The notes below the pieces were generated by a model, which was not told the DNA's origin, did no database searches, and saw only the letters and a program-made list of their open reading frames with translations. Positions 1 through 10,731 of a stretch of 54,728 bases of DNA are shown piece after piece. Each line of letters starts with the position of its first letter. Position 1 is the first letter of the stretch. Location: positions 131,320,421-131,375,148 of the forward strand of contig CM044495.1 of NCBI GenBank assembly GCA_024364805.1, in the 5' to 3' direction. The stretch is from Euprymna scolopes. Lineage: Eukaryota > Mollusca > Cephalopoda > Sepiida > Sepiolidae. The position numbers and the translations under genes are program-made.

Positions 1-385
1 AACCCGCTGGGTAGGCCACGTGTATCAGATGACAGACTCGTGCATACCAAAACAACTGCTCTATGGTCAACTCCAGTGCAGAATGAGAAGAGCTGGTGGA
101 CAGCACAAACGGTTCAAAGACACTCTGATGTCCTATATGAAAGACTTCAACATTGACGTGAACTCATGGGAAAGCAGTGCTTCCGACAGGCCATCCTGGC
201 GCTGCTTGTTACACAAGGGCTCTCTGCTCATGGAGGCAAGATGAACTGAATCTGCAAAAGAGAAGCGCGCTGCACGAAAAGCCCGAGATGCTGAAGTGGC
301 CATCTTCAGCCACTGGTGTCCAACATGTGGCAGGGGCTTCCGCGTCCGGATTGGACTGATCAGCCACCTGCGGACACACCACTAG
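1..385 (+). pseudogene. LINE 3' end: reverse transcriptase C-terminus with C2H2-like tail
   Basis: The plus frame at 20-244 encodes a stretch typical of the C-terminus of invertebrate non-LTR polyproteins (IPKQLLYGQLQ, KRFKDTLMSYMK, DRPSWR). After a stop at 242 a shifted frame continues KRAARKARDAEVAIFSHW and a terminal finger CPTCGRGFRVRIGLISHL with a stop at 382-384. The open frame is broken once between the two parts. The copy enters from the left edge, so its 5' length is unknown. Confidence 0.8.
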
Positions 386-734
386 TTGTCTATGGTCATA
401 ATCGACTCCGATTGATGAACACATATTTATATCTATGTTTGTATCGATATAAAGTTGATACTTAATATGTATAGATTGTATATTAATTGAGTATATAATC
501 ATTATCTATAGTTCATACCTATATTTGATATAAAATCTATATTGAAATGATACTTTTAGTGATAGTCTAAATCTATACTTAAAACTATCTATTAAATAGA
601 TACTCCTTACTTATTTCTATCCTTTTTGTGGGTTAATGTATGTAAGTGTTTATATGTATATGGCCTTTTTTTCTCCGCTCTACAGCATATGTTCTAGATG
701 GCCTCCATTTAGCTTTTGTTTTTTTAGGGGGTCA

Positions 735-736
<2 letters not shown>
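386..736. other. AT-rich spacer, no gene
   Basis: Very AT-rich DNA with many TATA/ATCTATA words following the LINE 3' end. It has no open frame of note and no clear boundary of a known repeat. Confidence 0.5.

Positions 737-800
<64 letters not shown>
737..800. repeat. (AT)n microsatellite
   Basis: Uninterrupted AT dinucleotides for 64 bp. It abuts the broken end of the minus-strand LINE at 801 and creates spurious Tyr-Ile open frames. Confidence 0.97.
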
Positions 801-802
<2 letters not shown>

Positions 803-1440
803 TGTAAAATAGGCCTTTATGCCATACCTTATCGAAGGCCTTTGATATGTCAAGAGCATTTGCCCTAGAAAGGAAGCCTTTGTCAAGAGATTCACTAATC
901 CTGGGAGATATAACCGTTAGCACATCTGCTGTAGATCTAGCAGAACGGAAACCATATTGCATCACTAAGAAGGTTATTTCTGCTGAGGTGGTTGACTACT
1001 TCTTTATTTAATATGAATTCCAGTAACTTACTCATGACACACAGGAGACTTATTGATCTTACTGAGAGGGAGATGACTTATCACCTGAATTCTTAAATAC
1101 AGGGTATACTGATGAGGTTTTCCAGGGTGTTGGGAAGCACTTCTCCTTAAGGCAATGTTTTGTAAGTATGGGAGAAAGTTCTGGTTGAAGCTTTTTCAAC
1201 ACTATAATCGGAATGCCGTCAGGGCCAGTTGCTTTACTCGAATCAAGGTTCTTGATTAGCTTGGCGACTTCATGCACAGATATTTGTATATTGCATAGCA
1301 TGTTGTCTGTTATAGGAGGAAATACGGGGAGTTGATGGCCTTCATCGCATAGGGTAGAATTAGCTGCAAAGTTCTTGGCAAATAGTTTGGCCTTGTCTGA
1401 TGCTGACGAGGTTACCTCAGGTCCATAAGCAGACAGGACG
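801..1440 (-). pseudogene. LINE reverse transcriptase fragment, minus strand
   Basis: Reading leftwards from about 1440: SASDKAKLFAKNFAANSTL, then SSKATGPDGIPIIVLKKLQP, WKTSSVYPVFKNSGDKS (fingers of a non-LTR RT), then in another frame SLLCVMSKLLEFILN, QYGFRSARSTADVL and the motif A text ALDISKAFDKVWH with its catalytic Asp. At least one frameshift lies near 1060. The palm YxDD part is missing because the copy stops at the AT microsatellite. It is the only LINE copy here in minus orientation. Confidence 0.85.
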
Positions 1441-1670
1441 TGGTGAATTTTGAACAATATGGTAATCGTTAGTTTGTTTACTTGTTTTAAACTTGACTTG
1501 CGATTTTGTTTGGAAAATCTTTTTGTTACAGCAGTGACCGAGATCACATAATTGATATTATGGTCAATCTTAAGATAAAGCCTCAATTTAAGTATGGAGA
1601 TGCGATGTTGCCTGCGATTGAATAAAGATCAACAAATGTTCCACTCTTCCAATACTTTTATTGTCATCTA

Positions 1671-2110
1671 ATATATAAATGACTATATGTCTGTCGGTCT
1701 GTGTTTGTCTCCATATTTTCAAACTATCTCCTCTGAAACTAAGTCACAGAGCAGCGCTAGGGACCTCAAATGCTTGGATTTTTTACGGGTCATTCTTTTA
1801 TAGGTCTTTAGCAGGTTAAAATTGTTTTTAAGGGGTCAAAAATGGATCAAACTTCAAAAAATTGTTAAACATTTTGTTCATTCATCTTAGTTTATTTTTC
1901 ATTTTTAATCAGTTTATATGTGTGTCACGTTCGTATAGTGTTAACGTCGCCAGCTTTGAATGCTTTGGTTTCAATTCTAGCTGATGGCACCTCAATACGT
2001 TTTTTTTACTTTTGAAATTATGACTTTCATAATATATACAAAATCTGGACAAATTAAAATATCATATTTAAGCATATTTTACGCCCGGGCAAAGTATCAC
2101 ATGTTTTCAT
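1671..2110 (+). mobile_element. Helitron-like non-autonomous element, type B (degraded)
   Basis: Starts TCTAATATATAAATGACTA after an A, followed by the family text (GTCTGTCGGTCTGTGTTTGT), a TTGAATGCTTTGGTTTCAAT tRNA-like B box region near 1955-1980, and ends near a decayed GCCCGGGCAAAG where other copies have hairpin plus CTAG. Assigned by similarity to the better copies at 9.8 and 11.4 kb. Confidence 0.5.
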
Positions 2111-2179
2111 TTTATCAAAATTGGTGAAATTGCCCATTTTTCATTCAAATTGACTTTTCAATCAAATTGATCGCCTGCT

Positions 2180-3012
2180 CTAGTCAGGGACCCACCATGG
2201 TGCACAGAACGGCTCACATGCTACCTTCAGTGCATTAATCCACAATACATTGTAGTTTAGATTTCACTGTAGGGAACTTAGTGTTGATTTTATAAAATTA
2301 TTTTTATATAATGACTTGAATTAAAGTTTAAATGCAAAGATTAAGTATCATGGTTTAATTGTACTCTAAGCAGAAGCATTCATTTCGAACGCACCTCTGT
2401 CTTATCAACAAACATACTGTTGATTTTATACATTAGTTTGTTGTTTGTTTGTTTGTTTTTGTTTTACGGCATATCAACTCTTTTCAGGTTATTTAATGCC
2501 GAATCAAGTGATTTTGAAGAACAATTTTTTAATAGAGTATATTTGTTTTTTTTAAGTCGGTTTCTATTTAACCCATAGTTGGGACCCTAACAGGTACTAC
2601 CACTCCAAGTTAGAGTGGACCTGGGAGCAATGGCAATTAAAAGGTGGCGCCACACTCCCCAAAGCCCGCAAGCTGCGGCCTCACCATCGGATATAGTTTA
2701 AGGTCATATCCAGGACCTTATCCTTCTGCTTGTGTGGTGATAAAACTTCTTAAATGCTCTTGTGCTGTTAGGCTGTATAAGGATATTTACTTTGGTTAAA
2801 ATTGGACTCCTTCTTTAATCAAATTTTTTCGATTTTCGATACTTACCGAAGGCATTCTGATACAAAACCTATCTAAAAACATTCCCAGACACATAAAGTA
2901 TATTTGTGTGAATTTTTTTTTTAAATCGCCCCAGCCATTTTGGAATCCATAAGAAACGAGCTCACACAGACACACACATAAATTGCCTTTTAAATAAATA
3001 AGTAAAGATAGC
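2180..3012 (-). repeat. Dispersed repeat R2, copy 1, split by a SINE-like insertion
   Basis: Shares long collinear text with 25785-26369 and 33745-34160 (GCCTGCTCTAGTCAGGGACC, CATTTCGAACGCACCTCTGT, GCTTGTGTGGTGATAAAACT, CCCAGACACATAAAGTATAT). The unit is interrupted at about 2437-2730 by another repeat. Read on the minus strand its right end begins TTTACTTATTTATTTAAAAG, resembling Helitron 5' ends; that orientation is inferred. Confidence 0.55.
2437..2730 (-). mobile_element. SINE-like repeat R3 inserted in R2
   Basis: Reverse complement of 18010-18300. Common text includes GGTACTACCACTCCAAGTTA, GAGTGGACCTGGGAGCAATG and CAAGCTGCGG. The (TTTG)n stretch at 2437-2462 is its 3' tail (CAAA/CAACC repeats on the minus strand). 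It cleanly interrupts R2, so it is younger than that copy. Confidence 0.6.
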
Positions 3013-3039
3013 AGACGATCACATGCAAAGAGTCCCACA

Positions 3040-3890
3040 AAAACAAAAAACGATATTTTGAAGGAAATATTTTTATTTTTGAAATTGCATTCATTTTTTC
3101 AGATGGTAATATTTTTTTATCAAAACAAAAAAAAACAAATTTTTAAATAAAAAGATTTTTTTTACATATTTCACACGGATAAAAAGTATTGCTTTAAAGT
3201 CCCACATTCATTCAATATTTCTTTATTCACAAAAGAAAAGGAATGAAAAATATATTAAATTATCAAAATTTCAAAAATTCTTTATTTTTTTTGCTTCATT
3301 TTTTTTTTTTTTTCTTAAAAAAAATTGTTTGAATTTTGTTCATTCATTTTTAGTTTTTTTTTTCCATACAAGTACTAAACAACAATAACAACAACAATAT
3401 AATAACAACAACAATCTCCATCAGAAAATCGTTCCTCCAGATGGAATGTTATTTTAGAGCATGTTATGGGTAAGGAATGGTGAAAGAGGAAGGAGGGGGT
3501 GAATGGAGCAGATCTGCCTTTCTGAAAAAAAAAATTTTTTTTTAAAAAGCTTGGTGGAAAAAGATCAACCAGAGAATAACTTTTATTTAAATAAAAAGAC
3601 AATAAAAAAAAAAGAGGAGTTGGTGTCACCATTTGTAAATTGTCTTGAAATCCAGTCATGGGAGTTTCTAAAAATTTAAGTCAAGGAGGAAGAGGAGGAG
3701 GACAAGGAAAAAAGAGAACGGAGGAAGAGAAGATATATCAGGATCTTCTTTTATGCAAACAATAGATTTCATCTTATTTTCCAACACATGTTTTTATAAT
3801 ATAAAATAAAATTAAAAAAAAAAAGATTGCAAGTTCGGAATGCAACCATATTAAAAAAAATATACAGAAATTCTTTATGATGTCATGGAA
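3040..3890. other. Gene-free, homopolymer-rich DNA
   Basis: Many A and T runs, an (AAC)n patch near 3380-3410 and purine-rich GGAAGAGGAGGAGG text near 3690-3730. Open frames here are products of low complexity. Confidence 0.5.
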
Positions 3891-3896
3891 CGCATA

Positions 3897-4153
3897 TGTC
3901 ATATTCCAAAAATCACATAAATTGATTGATTTTCTTTTTTTAACTAAGAAAATCACATTTTATGATGAAGCGAGATCTTGTATTTTGATCCACATTTAAT
4001 AAAATGAAACAACTCAATTCGAACTACCTAGATTTTAAAATCAGTCTTATAATGGCTGCAATATAATATTAATCATTAAAAATCATTTAAAAAGAATGAT
4101 TTTCTATATTAAAAATATTACTAACTAAATTTACATAATTTTTATAATATGAC
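3897..4153. repeat. Fold-back MITE-like repeat, copy 1 (TGTCATATTCC family)
   Basis: Begins TGTCATATTCCAAAAATCAC and ends with its imperfect reverse complement (AATTTTTATAATATGACA). The inner arms also pair loosely. The same unit, with the same order of sub-blocks, is at 13776; shared text continues to about 4230 (ACATATATCAAAGATGTTTC). No coding capacity. Superfamily not determined. Confidence 0.65.
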
Positions 4154-4379
4154 ATTTTCGTTCAGTGATGTGACATATATCAAAGATGTTTCTGTATTTT
4201 TGTCTTTTTTAATTAGGTTAAATTCTGGATAACAACGAAAAACACTTTAATTAAAAAGTTATCGATATTAGAATGTTTTAATTGCAAACCTTTTTAAGGC
4301 ATTCTTTACTTCATTAAACACAATAATGCTGCAGTCAGACACACATTGGTTTCCTTTGGTTTAGAAGCACAGTTAAAAT

Positions 4380-4640
4380 AAAGTCGTTGACAGTAGTTGA
4401 GGGCGTCCTTTTCGGTAACTACTACACCAAAGTGTAAAGAAGGGCGCTACTCTTTTCCCAGAACTACTCCACTTACACTTGATCCGCACCTGATAACGCT
4501 GCATGTTTTAACAAGGGGTTATCAAGTACCATTTTTTGAGTCTTTGGTATGACTCAACCGAGGCCTGAACTCCAGTCTCTTTGCTCATTAGCGGATACTC
4601 ATTACACCAAATGGGCCATTGCACAAATGAACCATAATAC
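4380..4640 (-). mobile_element. Possible tRNA-derived SINE
   Basis: On the minus strand CATTTGGTGTAATGAGTATC resembles a pol III A box region and GAGTTCAGGCCTC a B box about 35 bp later, with non-tRNA sequence after it. No second copy was noticed in the window, so this is weak. Confidence 0.35.
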
Positions 4641-5195
4641 TAGACTTTTGCCTTTAAATTTTAATTCTAGGTTGAAATTGTTTTTTTATCTGCCAATTTA
4701 AAGACTTCAAAATCACTTTCAAATGTTAAAATATTAATTTCATAAATTTGAAAAGGAAATATTGTAGCAAAGGTACTGGGAAGACTATACCAATCATCAA
4801 AAGAATTTGCATAGCGACATGCATTGTGTGTGGTCATAGGCAGACCCAGCTGTGGCTCAATTTGATCCCAGGCCTAAGGATGGCAGCTTGCAGCAATGTT
4901 ATAGAGTAATATATACATATATATCATTGTTGGTGATTGAAATTTCAAGGTGCCAAGTTGTTGAAAGATAAGTGCATATGCATGATGACAAGAGACTATA
5001 AAGTAGAGTGGAACTACAATATCAAAAGGGGAATTCACATATTGTGACCATTTTTGAGACGGTGAGAGAAAATATCCACTGATTGTGGGTCACATCATTT
5101 TTTTAAACTGCGACAATGATTAGACTGCGCCAAATTATTTTATATATATCTTTATTATTTCAAATAAGCAAAGGAATTAATAGTATTTTATGTTT
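4641..5195. other. Gene-free stretch
   Basis: AT-rich sequence with a short TATATACATATATAT run near 4907-4923. I see no repeat boundary or gene. Confidence 0.4.
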
Positions 5196-5223
5196 CTGAA
5201 TTTTTGAGATGAGGATTGTTATT

Positions 5224-5675
5224 CATATTATTTGGATTCATCGAACTACTGTTCTCATCTTGAGTGTTATTTTCATAACTAGAAATAAAATAGGTTTATG
5301 GCTCCCAAAATTCGAACTAGAACCGTCTGCAAGAATCTCTGGTGCAGTGGTTAGAGTACTTGGAAAAATCAATTTTAAAAGTGATATTCTTCTAAAGGTT
5401 GAAGGTTCAATTCTCAATGTGGGCAACTGAAAAATACAATTGCAAATTAATTAGAACTCTATCGAGTCATGGCTGATGAAACGAGAACATGCTACTCCCA
5501 TGAAGTAAATAATGAGTTCAGTTCGAAATTCTGTTCAAATTCCAAAGTTCAACAGAAACATTCCCGAGTTTGACAAGAAAATATACCTGAAGAAAGTCAC
5601 AGGTTAAATCGACCAAAATGTTGTGAAAATGACACTCAAGATGAGAACAGTAGTCCGAAGATTCCAACTAATATG
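5224..5675 (-). mobile_element. TIR fold-back element with internal tRNA-like boxes, copy 1
   Basis: Terminal inverted repeats of about 43 bp at 5224-5266 and 5633-5675 (core CTACTGTTCTCATCTTGAGT). Between them a tRNA-like unit reads TGGTGCAGTGGTTAGAG (5340-5356, A box) and GGTTCAATTCT (5404-5414, B box). The interior otherwise matches 32447-32686 in the opposite direction (for example CAGCCATGACT against AGTCATGGCTG). Text left of the TIR from about 5198 is also shared with 32372, so the true left end may lie further out. Confidence 0.65.
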
Positions 5676-5699
5676 GTTTCCATTTTAACACTGAAACAT

Positions 5700-6600
5700 A
5701 AAATATTGCAGTTACGGTGACTTCTCAGTGCCTATAGTCAATTCATAAGTAATTTTTAAGCCTTTAAACTGTCCATTCGAAAATAATTTCTGCTTAGAAT
5801 AAAAATGTATAGACCAAAGTCAAACATTGTTTTTTTTTTGTTGTTTCAAATTTCATAATGATTAATGCACCAATGAAACCATTCTTTCTTTGTGTTCCTT
5901 TCAAATTTAGCATGCCTTATAAAATCTACAATACCCACGTGGTACAAATATTAATAAAAGGCAAAGTTTTGTTTTAATTTTGTAAATAAGAACCTCACTT
6001 TAACCAAAAATTTTGAATTATTTAAAAATATATGTATAATTGATTTAATTGCAGGGAAAATGTATTTTTTCTTTTCTTCTTTAAAAAAAAAAAAAAAACA
6101 CTGTAGTCTAGTTTAAAAGTGACCCATTGTTAATTTTCTTAAAATACTTTTAAAATGTACTCTAAAATAAGTTCCCTTATGCTTTAAAGAGAAAGTAAAC
6201 GATTACACTCTGATGTTCGTGAAATGTAAAAAAGATTTTGAAAAAAAGGAAACGATTTTGAAAAAGAAAGAAAGAAAAGATTTTAAGAAAGAAAAAATAA
6301 CTGATTAAATTAAACATATCTGTTGCTCACATTTGTTTTTTTTAGGTGAATGAATAAATATAGAAAGTTTTGTAAAATAAAGGGAAGTAACTCTTGTACT
6401 TGTCTCGCTTTCCTCAAAAATATTTTGAAAAGAGTTGAGTCCCTTGCATGCGTTTAAAGAGCAGACTTCATTACAAAAGTAAGTACTTCAGTTGTAAAAA
6501 TATGAATAAATGATTATATCAAAGATTTTCCATTGAAATATATTTTTCATATGATTTCAATTATCGACACAGTTACATCAGGGTTTTTATTTTGCTTTTT
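5700..6600. other. Gene-free stretch
   Basis: AT-rich with A runs at 6083-6098 and an (AAAG)n patch near 6260-6275. AAGGGAAGTAACTC occurs at about 6380. No gene seen. Confidence 0.4.
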
Positions 6601-6605
6601 TTAAT

Positions 6606-7191
6606 ATCTCTATCTTTATAATGTTAGGTATGTTTATATATTTGTATGTATAGCATTCACTCCTGAACTAATCAACCGATTATTATGAATTTGGAAACAC
6701 AGTTGTTAAGCGGTCCAAATGTGGGTTATATTTGATTTAATTTAGTTTTATGCAAAGATAGTAAAAAGTTGGTACAGGCCCTTCGTCAAAATTCAGATAC
6801 CTCCAATCATTGTGAAACTTTAATAATATGTATTAAATATAAATTAATAAATATTCTCCAAACTTCTGTTTGTTTCGAATATTTTATAGGGTTTTTAGGA
6901 GGGAGCATAATATGGAATAACCTGCCATTTGAAAATTCAAATTTATCAGATTTTCACTAAATTTGATCCATTGTCTTGAGAGACCAATTAAGTAAGATTC
7001 CCCGAAATTTAATTTCTTCTAAAGACGCTTTAAGCTTATTTTCTAGAATTAAAATTATATCATAGATTTTGATCAAAATTGGAATAAGGATTCCAGACAT
7101 AGTCTAGCATTAATCTTAGTTTTGGTGCAAAATTGTTCTATTCAAGGGGAAGGGGATAATTGTACCCATCCTAGGACGGGTATTTTTCTAG
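6606..7191 (+). mobile_element. Helitron-like non-autonomous element, type C
   Basis: 5' end TCTCTATCTTTATAATGTTA; 3' end a small hairpin (CCCATCCTAGGACGGG) then a T-rich spacer and CTAG at 7188-7191, followed by T. Collinear with 51205-52658 (CATTTGAAAATTCAAAT, TTAATTTCTTCT). No coding sequence. Confidence 0.55.
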
Positions 7192-7583
7192 TTGTATATA
7201 ACTCTTGAGAAGTAAAACATTGTAAAATATGAAGTCATTTGATCAGGAATTTGCATAGATATTAGATTGCGAAATGACATAAAATTTTCTGAAACACTGT
7301 GCATATCATTATCAACATTGGCAGAACTTGGATATGAGTATATATTTTGCTCGTTAGGACTGAGCCAGCCTCAACTACAAAATTTTTGGAGGTGATCTGC
7401 AAGGTGCAACTTTATGTCATACACACTTCAGATGTCATCATTCACTGAGGTAAACGTGCTTGACATGTAAGGAAGGCCTCTTGCAGAAGGTTGCCTACCT
7501 GCCAGGCGAGTTCATTCGGGGATGCATCTCCCCCAGTAAATTAAACGCGCCTCCAAATACCAACCTAGAAATTTCTACGATTC

Positions 7584-7608
7584 AGAGAGAGAGAGAGAGA
7601 GAGAGAGA
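7584..7608. repeat. (GA)n microsatellite
   Basis: A short pure GA run within an otherwise unremarkable spacer (7200-8100) in which I see no gene. Confidence 0.9.
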
Positions 7609-8106
7609 TTCTAATGTCATTACTTTAGACAAATGTGCCCAAATGCATTAAAATCAATACATTATAATTTTTTCACACGGTTTATTTTTTTAATATTTTT
7701 CTTTAAACTTGAAAGATTAATTGATTGAAAGTAAAGCATTTGAAAACATTGAAACGTAGCAAATTTATAGATTTAAAAAAATTTTCTGAGAAATGTTTTT
7801 TGTTTGAAATTAAGAAAAACAAATACATATTAAATTAAATGCGATTTAATAATTGATACATTTTTGGAAAATTAATAATAGTTAACATTTATCTACATTT
7901 TAAATTCTCCAAAGCAATTATTATTATTAAGTTCATAATGATTTGGAGGGGGGGGGGTGAAAGAAAAAAATAATTTTTTAAAAAACGATCAATTTTTTTA
8001 AAAATGATCACATTTAAATTTTTACATTTTTCTTACGATTATCAAACAAAATAATTTCTCAAAAGAATTTTTTTTAGATATATAAATGTTGCCACTTTTC
8101 AATGTC

Positions 8107-8272
8107 ATTTTATTACCATATATACTTGTGTATAGGTCGATCCTTTTTTTTTCACTTTTCATTACTGATTTTTTTTAAAAAAGAAAAGAAAAAGAAAATA
8201 ACAAAAGGAAAAACAGAAATAAAAAGTGAAAAGAGAGCAACTTATACACAAGTATATACAGTATCATATATA
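8107..8272. repeat. Fold-back (hairpin) repeat
   Basis: Perfect 15-bp arms ATATACTTGTGTATA (8120-8134) and TATACACAAGTATAT (8243-8257), extended outward imperfectly, with complementary TTTCACTTTT / AAAAGTGAAA text inside. About 165 bp overall. Probably a MITE; superfamily unknown. Confidence 0.6.
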
Positions 8273-8289
8273 TTAGTTATGAATAAAAG

Positions 8290-9280
8290 CTATAACTGGC
8301 ATACGAAGATGAACAAATAATTTTAAAATAAAAACTAATAGGAGGGGAAGGGGGACTCCGAAGAGCTTTTATAAAAAAAAAAAAAAGAAAGAAAAAAAAA
8401 GAAATTTCCTACAAAGAAGCTGCTACATCCTTCATCATCTGGGTCTTCATATTTAAGGTATTATAAGTGTCTCAGATTTCGAGGCATGCAACACCAACAA
8501 ACATCTTATATCTGCTCTCAATGCGATCTGATTAAAAAAAGCCGACATACTGCATACAGTCATATCACTTCTCAAGCACTATGGCCAGGTATTCTTCAAT
8601 CTCTAATGATTTGAATATCCAGACGTGTTATGGGGTCGATGCAAGAAGTGGCACAGCCACACATACACCTGACCATGGTATGATCATTACACTGAATCCA
8701 TTGCAGGTCAGAAATGTTTGGAGCCATACAAGTGAGATATGGGCACTATGTCTTGATAGCACATCATTGAAACATGAGTGCCAAACCGTTATTCATTATT
8801 TATCAAATCTTTTAAAGTTTGAAAAATGATATCAAACCTGACTTTAACTTTAAAGTAACTTAATCTTTTTTAGGATTTGTAATCATTATTGATATTGTTT
8901 CGCATAGTCTCACATGGCTGAATTTGGTTAAAAGAGTGTGTGTGTGACTAAAAAGATAGTTCCCCTATGAATATAGATTGTCTAGAAACCTGTTTTCTGT
9001 GGCAACTTCTCAATGAATTTGGCTGCAGTTAGCATGTAAACATTCATATAAATGATGAAACTGTTTATTAGAATACTAGTATCTATTTGATACAAGATAT
9101 ATAAAAATCTGTTGGATATAAGTATCCAATGTATAGATAGAAAGGTATATGTATGTTTAAATTAGTATTTCTTATTGTTAGTAATATTTTCTATGTGAAA
9201 GCTAATGATAATTGCACTTCCTGAATGATTTAGAGAGTTAACTCCCTTACATATATTATGTTGGCACCTATTTTTAGAGA
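8290..9280. other. Gene-free stretch
   Basis: Contains A/G-rich text near 8370-8400 and more complex sequence at 8430-8820 with an 82-codon open frame lacking any recognisable motif. GAGTTAACTCCCTTA occurs at about 9235. Confidence 0.4.
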
Positions 9281-9299
9281 CCTTTATATATATATAAAA

Positions 9300-9612
9300 C
9301 AGCGAAACAGTACTGTATGTGGATGACTATAATGCTCCTCATCTTGAGTTGAGCATATTGAGAAGTGATACACGCATTACCATTAGCGTATAAGCGATGC
9401 TCTTTGTGTTCTTGAGTATTTCGGACGATGTCAAAACATCATTAAACTCACGACTTGTTCAGCAGCCGCCGATAATATAATGGTTAGGAGCCTTGACTGT
9501 CGTACAGACGGAGGGTTTCAATCCTGGCTTGAGGTAGTTGCCTGTCTAGCCGCACTGATAAGCTGTGAAACAGCGAAACAGTACTGCATGTGGATGACTA
9601 TATATATATAAC
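9300..9612 (+). mobile_element. tRNA-derived SINE with (TA)n tail
   Basis: tRNA-like segment with an A-box-like AATGGTTAGGAGCC (about 9479-9492) and B box GGGTTTCAATCCT (9512-9524), then a tRNA-unrelated part ending TGTGGATGACTATATATATA. The word AACAGTACTG(T/C)ATGTGG occurs at 9306 and again at 9576, so a partial second unit precedes this one. Inverted copies are at 10731-10985 and 18712-18960. Confidence 0.7.
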
Positions 9613-9811
9613 TTTTTGATATACTTAATCATGGATATGTGAGCGACTACATGAATGTTAACTAATTTGTATATACTTTTGCAAAACAAGCGTTAATTAC
9701 TTATTCATTTTTTATGGTTTCTTATTAGATGACTGGTACCAAAAAACGTCATAGTTTCTACATGCTACATAACTGCATAGAATTTAAGGTGAAAACTTTC
9801 TAGCACACGGA

Positions 9812-10352
9812 AATATCTGTATATAGTGACCTTGTCGGTGTGTGTGCACGAAAAGTATCTACCAAACTTCTCTCTAAATATTTAGTTAACAGAGTTGAAA
9901 TTTGATATATAGGATATTTGGACCTGTAGCATGCTTTCAATTTGATTTTTAGCCTATAAAAATAGCTGTTAAGGAATCAAAATTGAAAAAACAGAGTTGA
10001 CCTTGGCAGAGGTAAAGCGACTATCTTCTGGGCATCTATACATATACAGTTTTATCTTGAAGTTGCTTAATTTTTAGCCTTTTTTTTTTTTAATCCATCT
10101 GACAATTGCGCAAATGTTATTGATAAAAGCTGAAGTGCTAAATAACAAGTAAGACAAGAGCACTGAATGCTTTGATTTCGATTCCAGCTGATAATGCTAA
10201 ATCTTTTTTTTTTACTTTTCAAATCATTAAATGGGTACAATATAATAATCAACAGAGAATTTACTCTTTTAGAATAAAAACGAAATCTGCATAAATTAAA
10301 ACATCATATTAAAACATATATTACAACTGGGCAACACTAGGCGGTCTGCTAG
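9812..10352 (+). mobile_element. Helitron-like non-autonomous element, type B
   Basis: Family text TTGAAATTTGATATATAGGA, GACCTGTAGCATGC and a tRNA-like GATTTCGATTCCAGC B box near 10177, ending CTGGGCAACACTAGGCGGTC then CTAG at 10349-10352, followed by T as expected for insertion between A and T. The 5' end is not sharp. Confidence 0.6.
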
Positions 10353-10356
10353 TAAA

Positions 10357-10660
10357 TCTATATATCTATAAATTGAGGGGGTGTTTTTTCTCACTCTGAT
10401 ATTAAAAGCCTACTTTTTCTATTTAGAAAATTATTAAAACAAACTTTTTGTATACTCAGTTATTGATATGCAAGTGACCAAATAAAGGTTTACTAATTTG
10501 CATATATTGTTGAGAAACTAACTTTAATTAATTATTCATTTTTTAATGGTTTCTTATTGGATGATTGCTTTCATTTAACTATTACGCCCAGTTCTTTTTA
10601 TGCATATTTTCTACACCATGCATAATTCTGTAGTATCTTGGATAAAACTGTTCTAGCAAA
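10357..10660 (+). mobile_element. Second type B Helitron-like 5' end, directly after the previous copy
   Basis: TCTATATATCTATAAATTGA starts four bases after the CTAG of the copy ending at 10352, preceded by A. Only the 5' portion is seen; it is cut off by the (TA)n tract and reversed SINE at 10664. Confidence 0.45.

Positions 10661-10663
<3 letters not shown>

Positions 10664-10730
<67 letters not shown>
10664..10730. repeat. (TA)n microsatellite
   Basis: 67 bp of pure TA dinucleotides, directly abutting the 3' end of a reversed SINE at 10731. Confidence 0.97.

Positions 10731-10731
<1 letters not shown>

Noticed and set aside
680-965. Open frames with long Tyr-Ile runs at (AT)n tracts (also near 10.6, 12.0, 18.6 and 34.3 kb)
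   Set aside because: Microsatellite translations; only the flanking RT text at 801-965 has biological meaning.
5209-5430. Open frames on both strands inside the TIR fold-back element
   Set aside because: They are readings of the TIR and the tRNA-like segment; no protein motif.
9479-9525. Apparent tRNA gene
   Set aside because: A and B boxes are present but no acceptor stem or anticodon arm folds convincingly, and copies recur with a shared tail; it is a SINE head.
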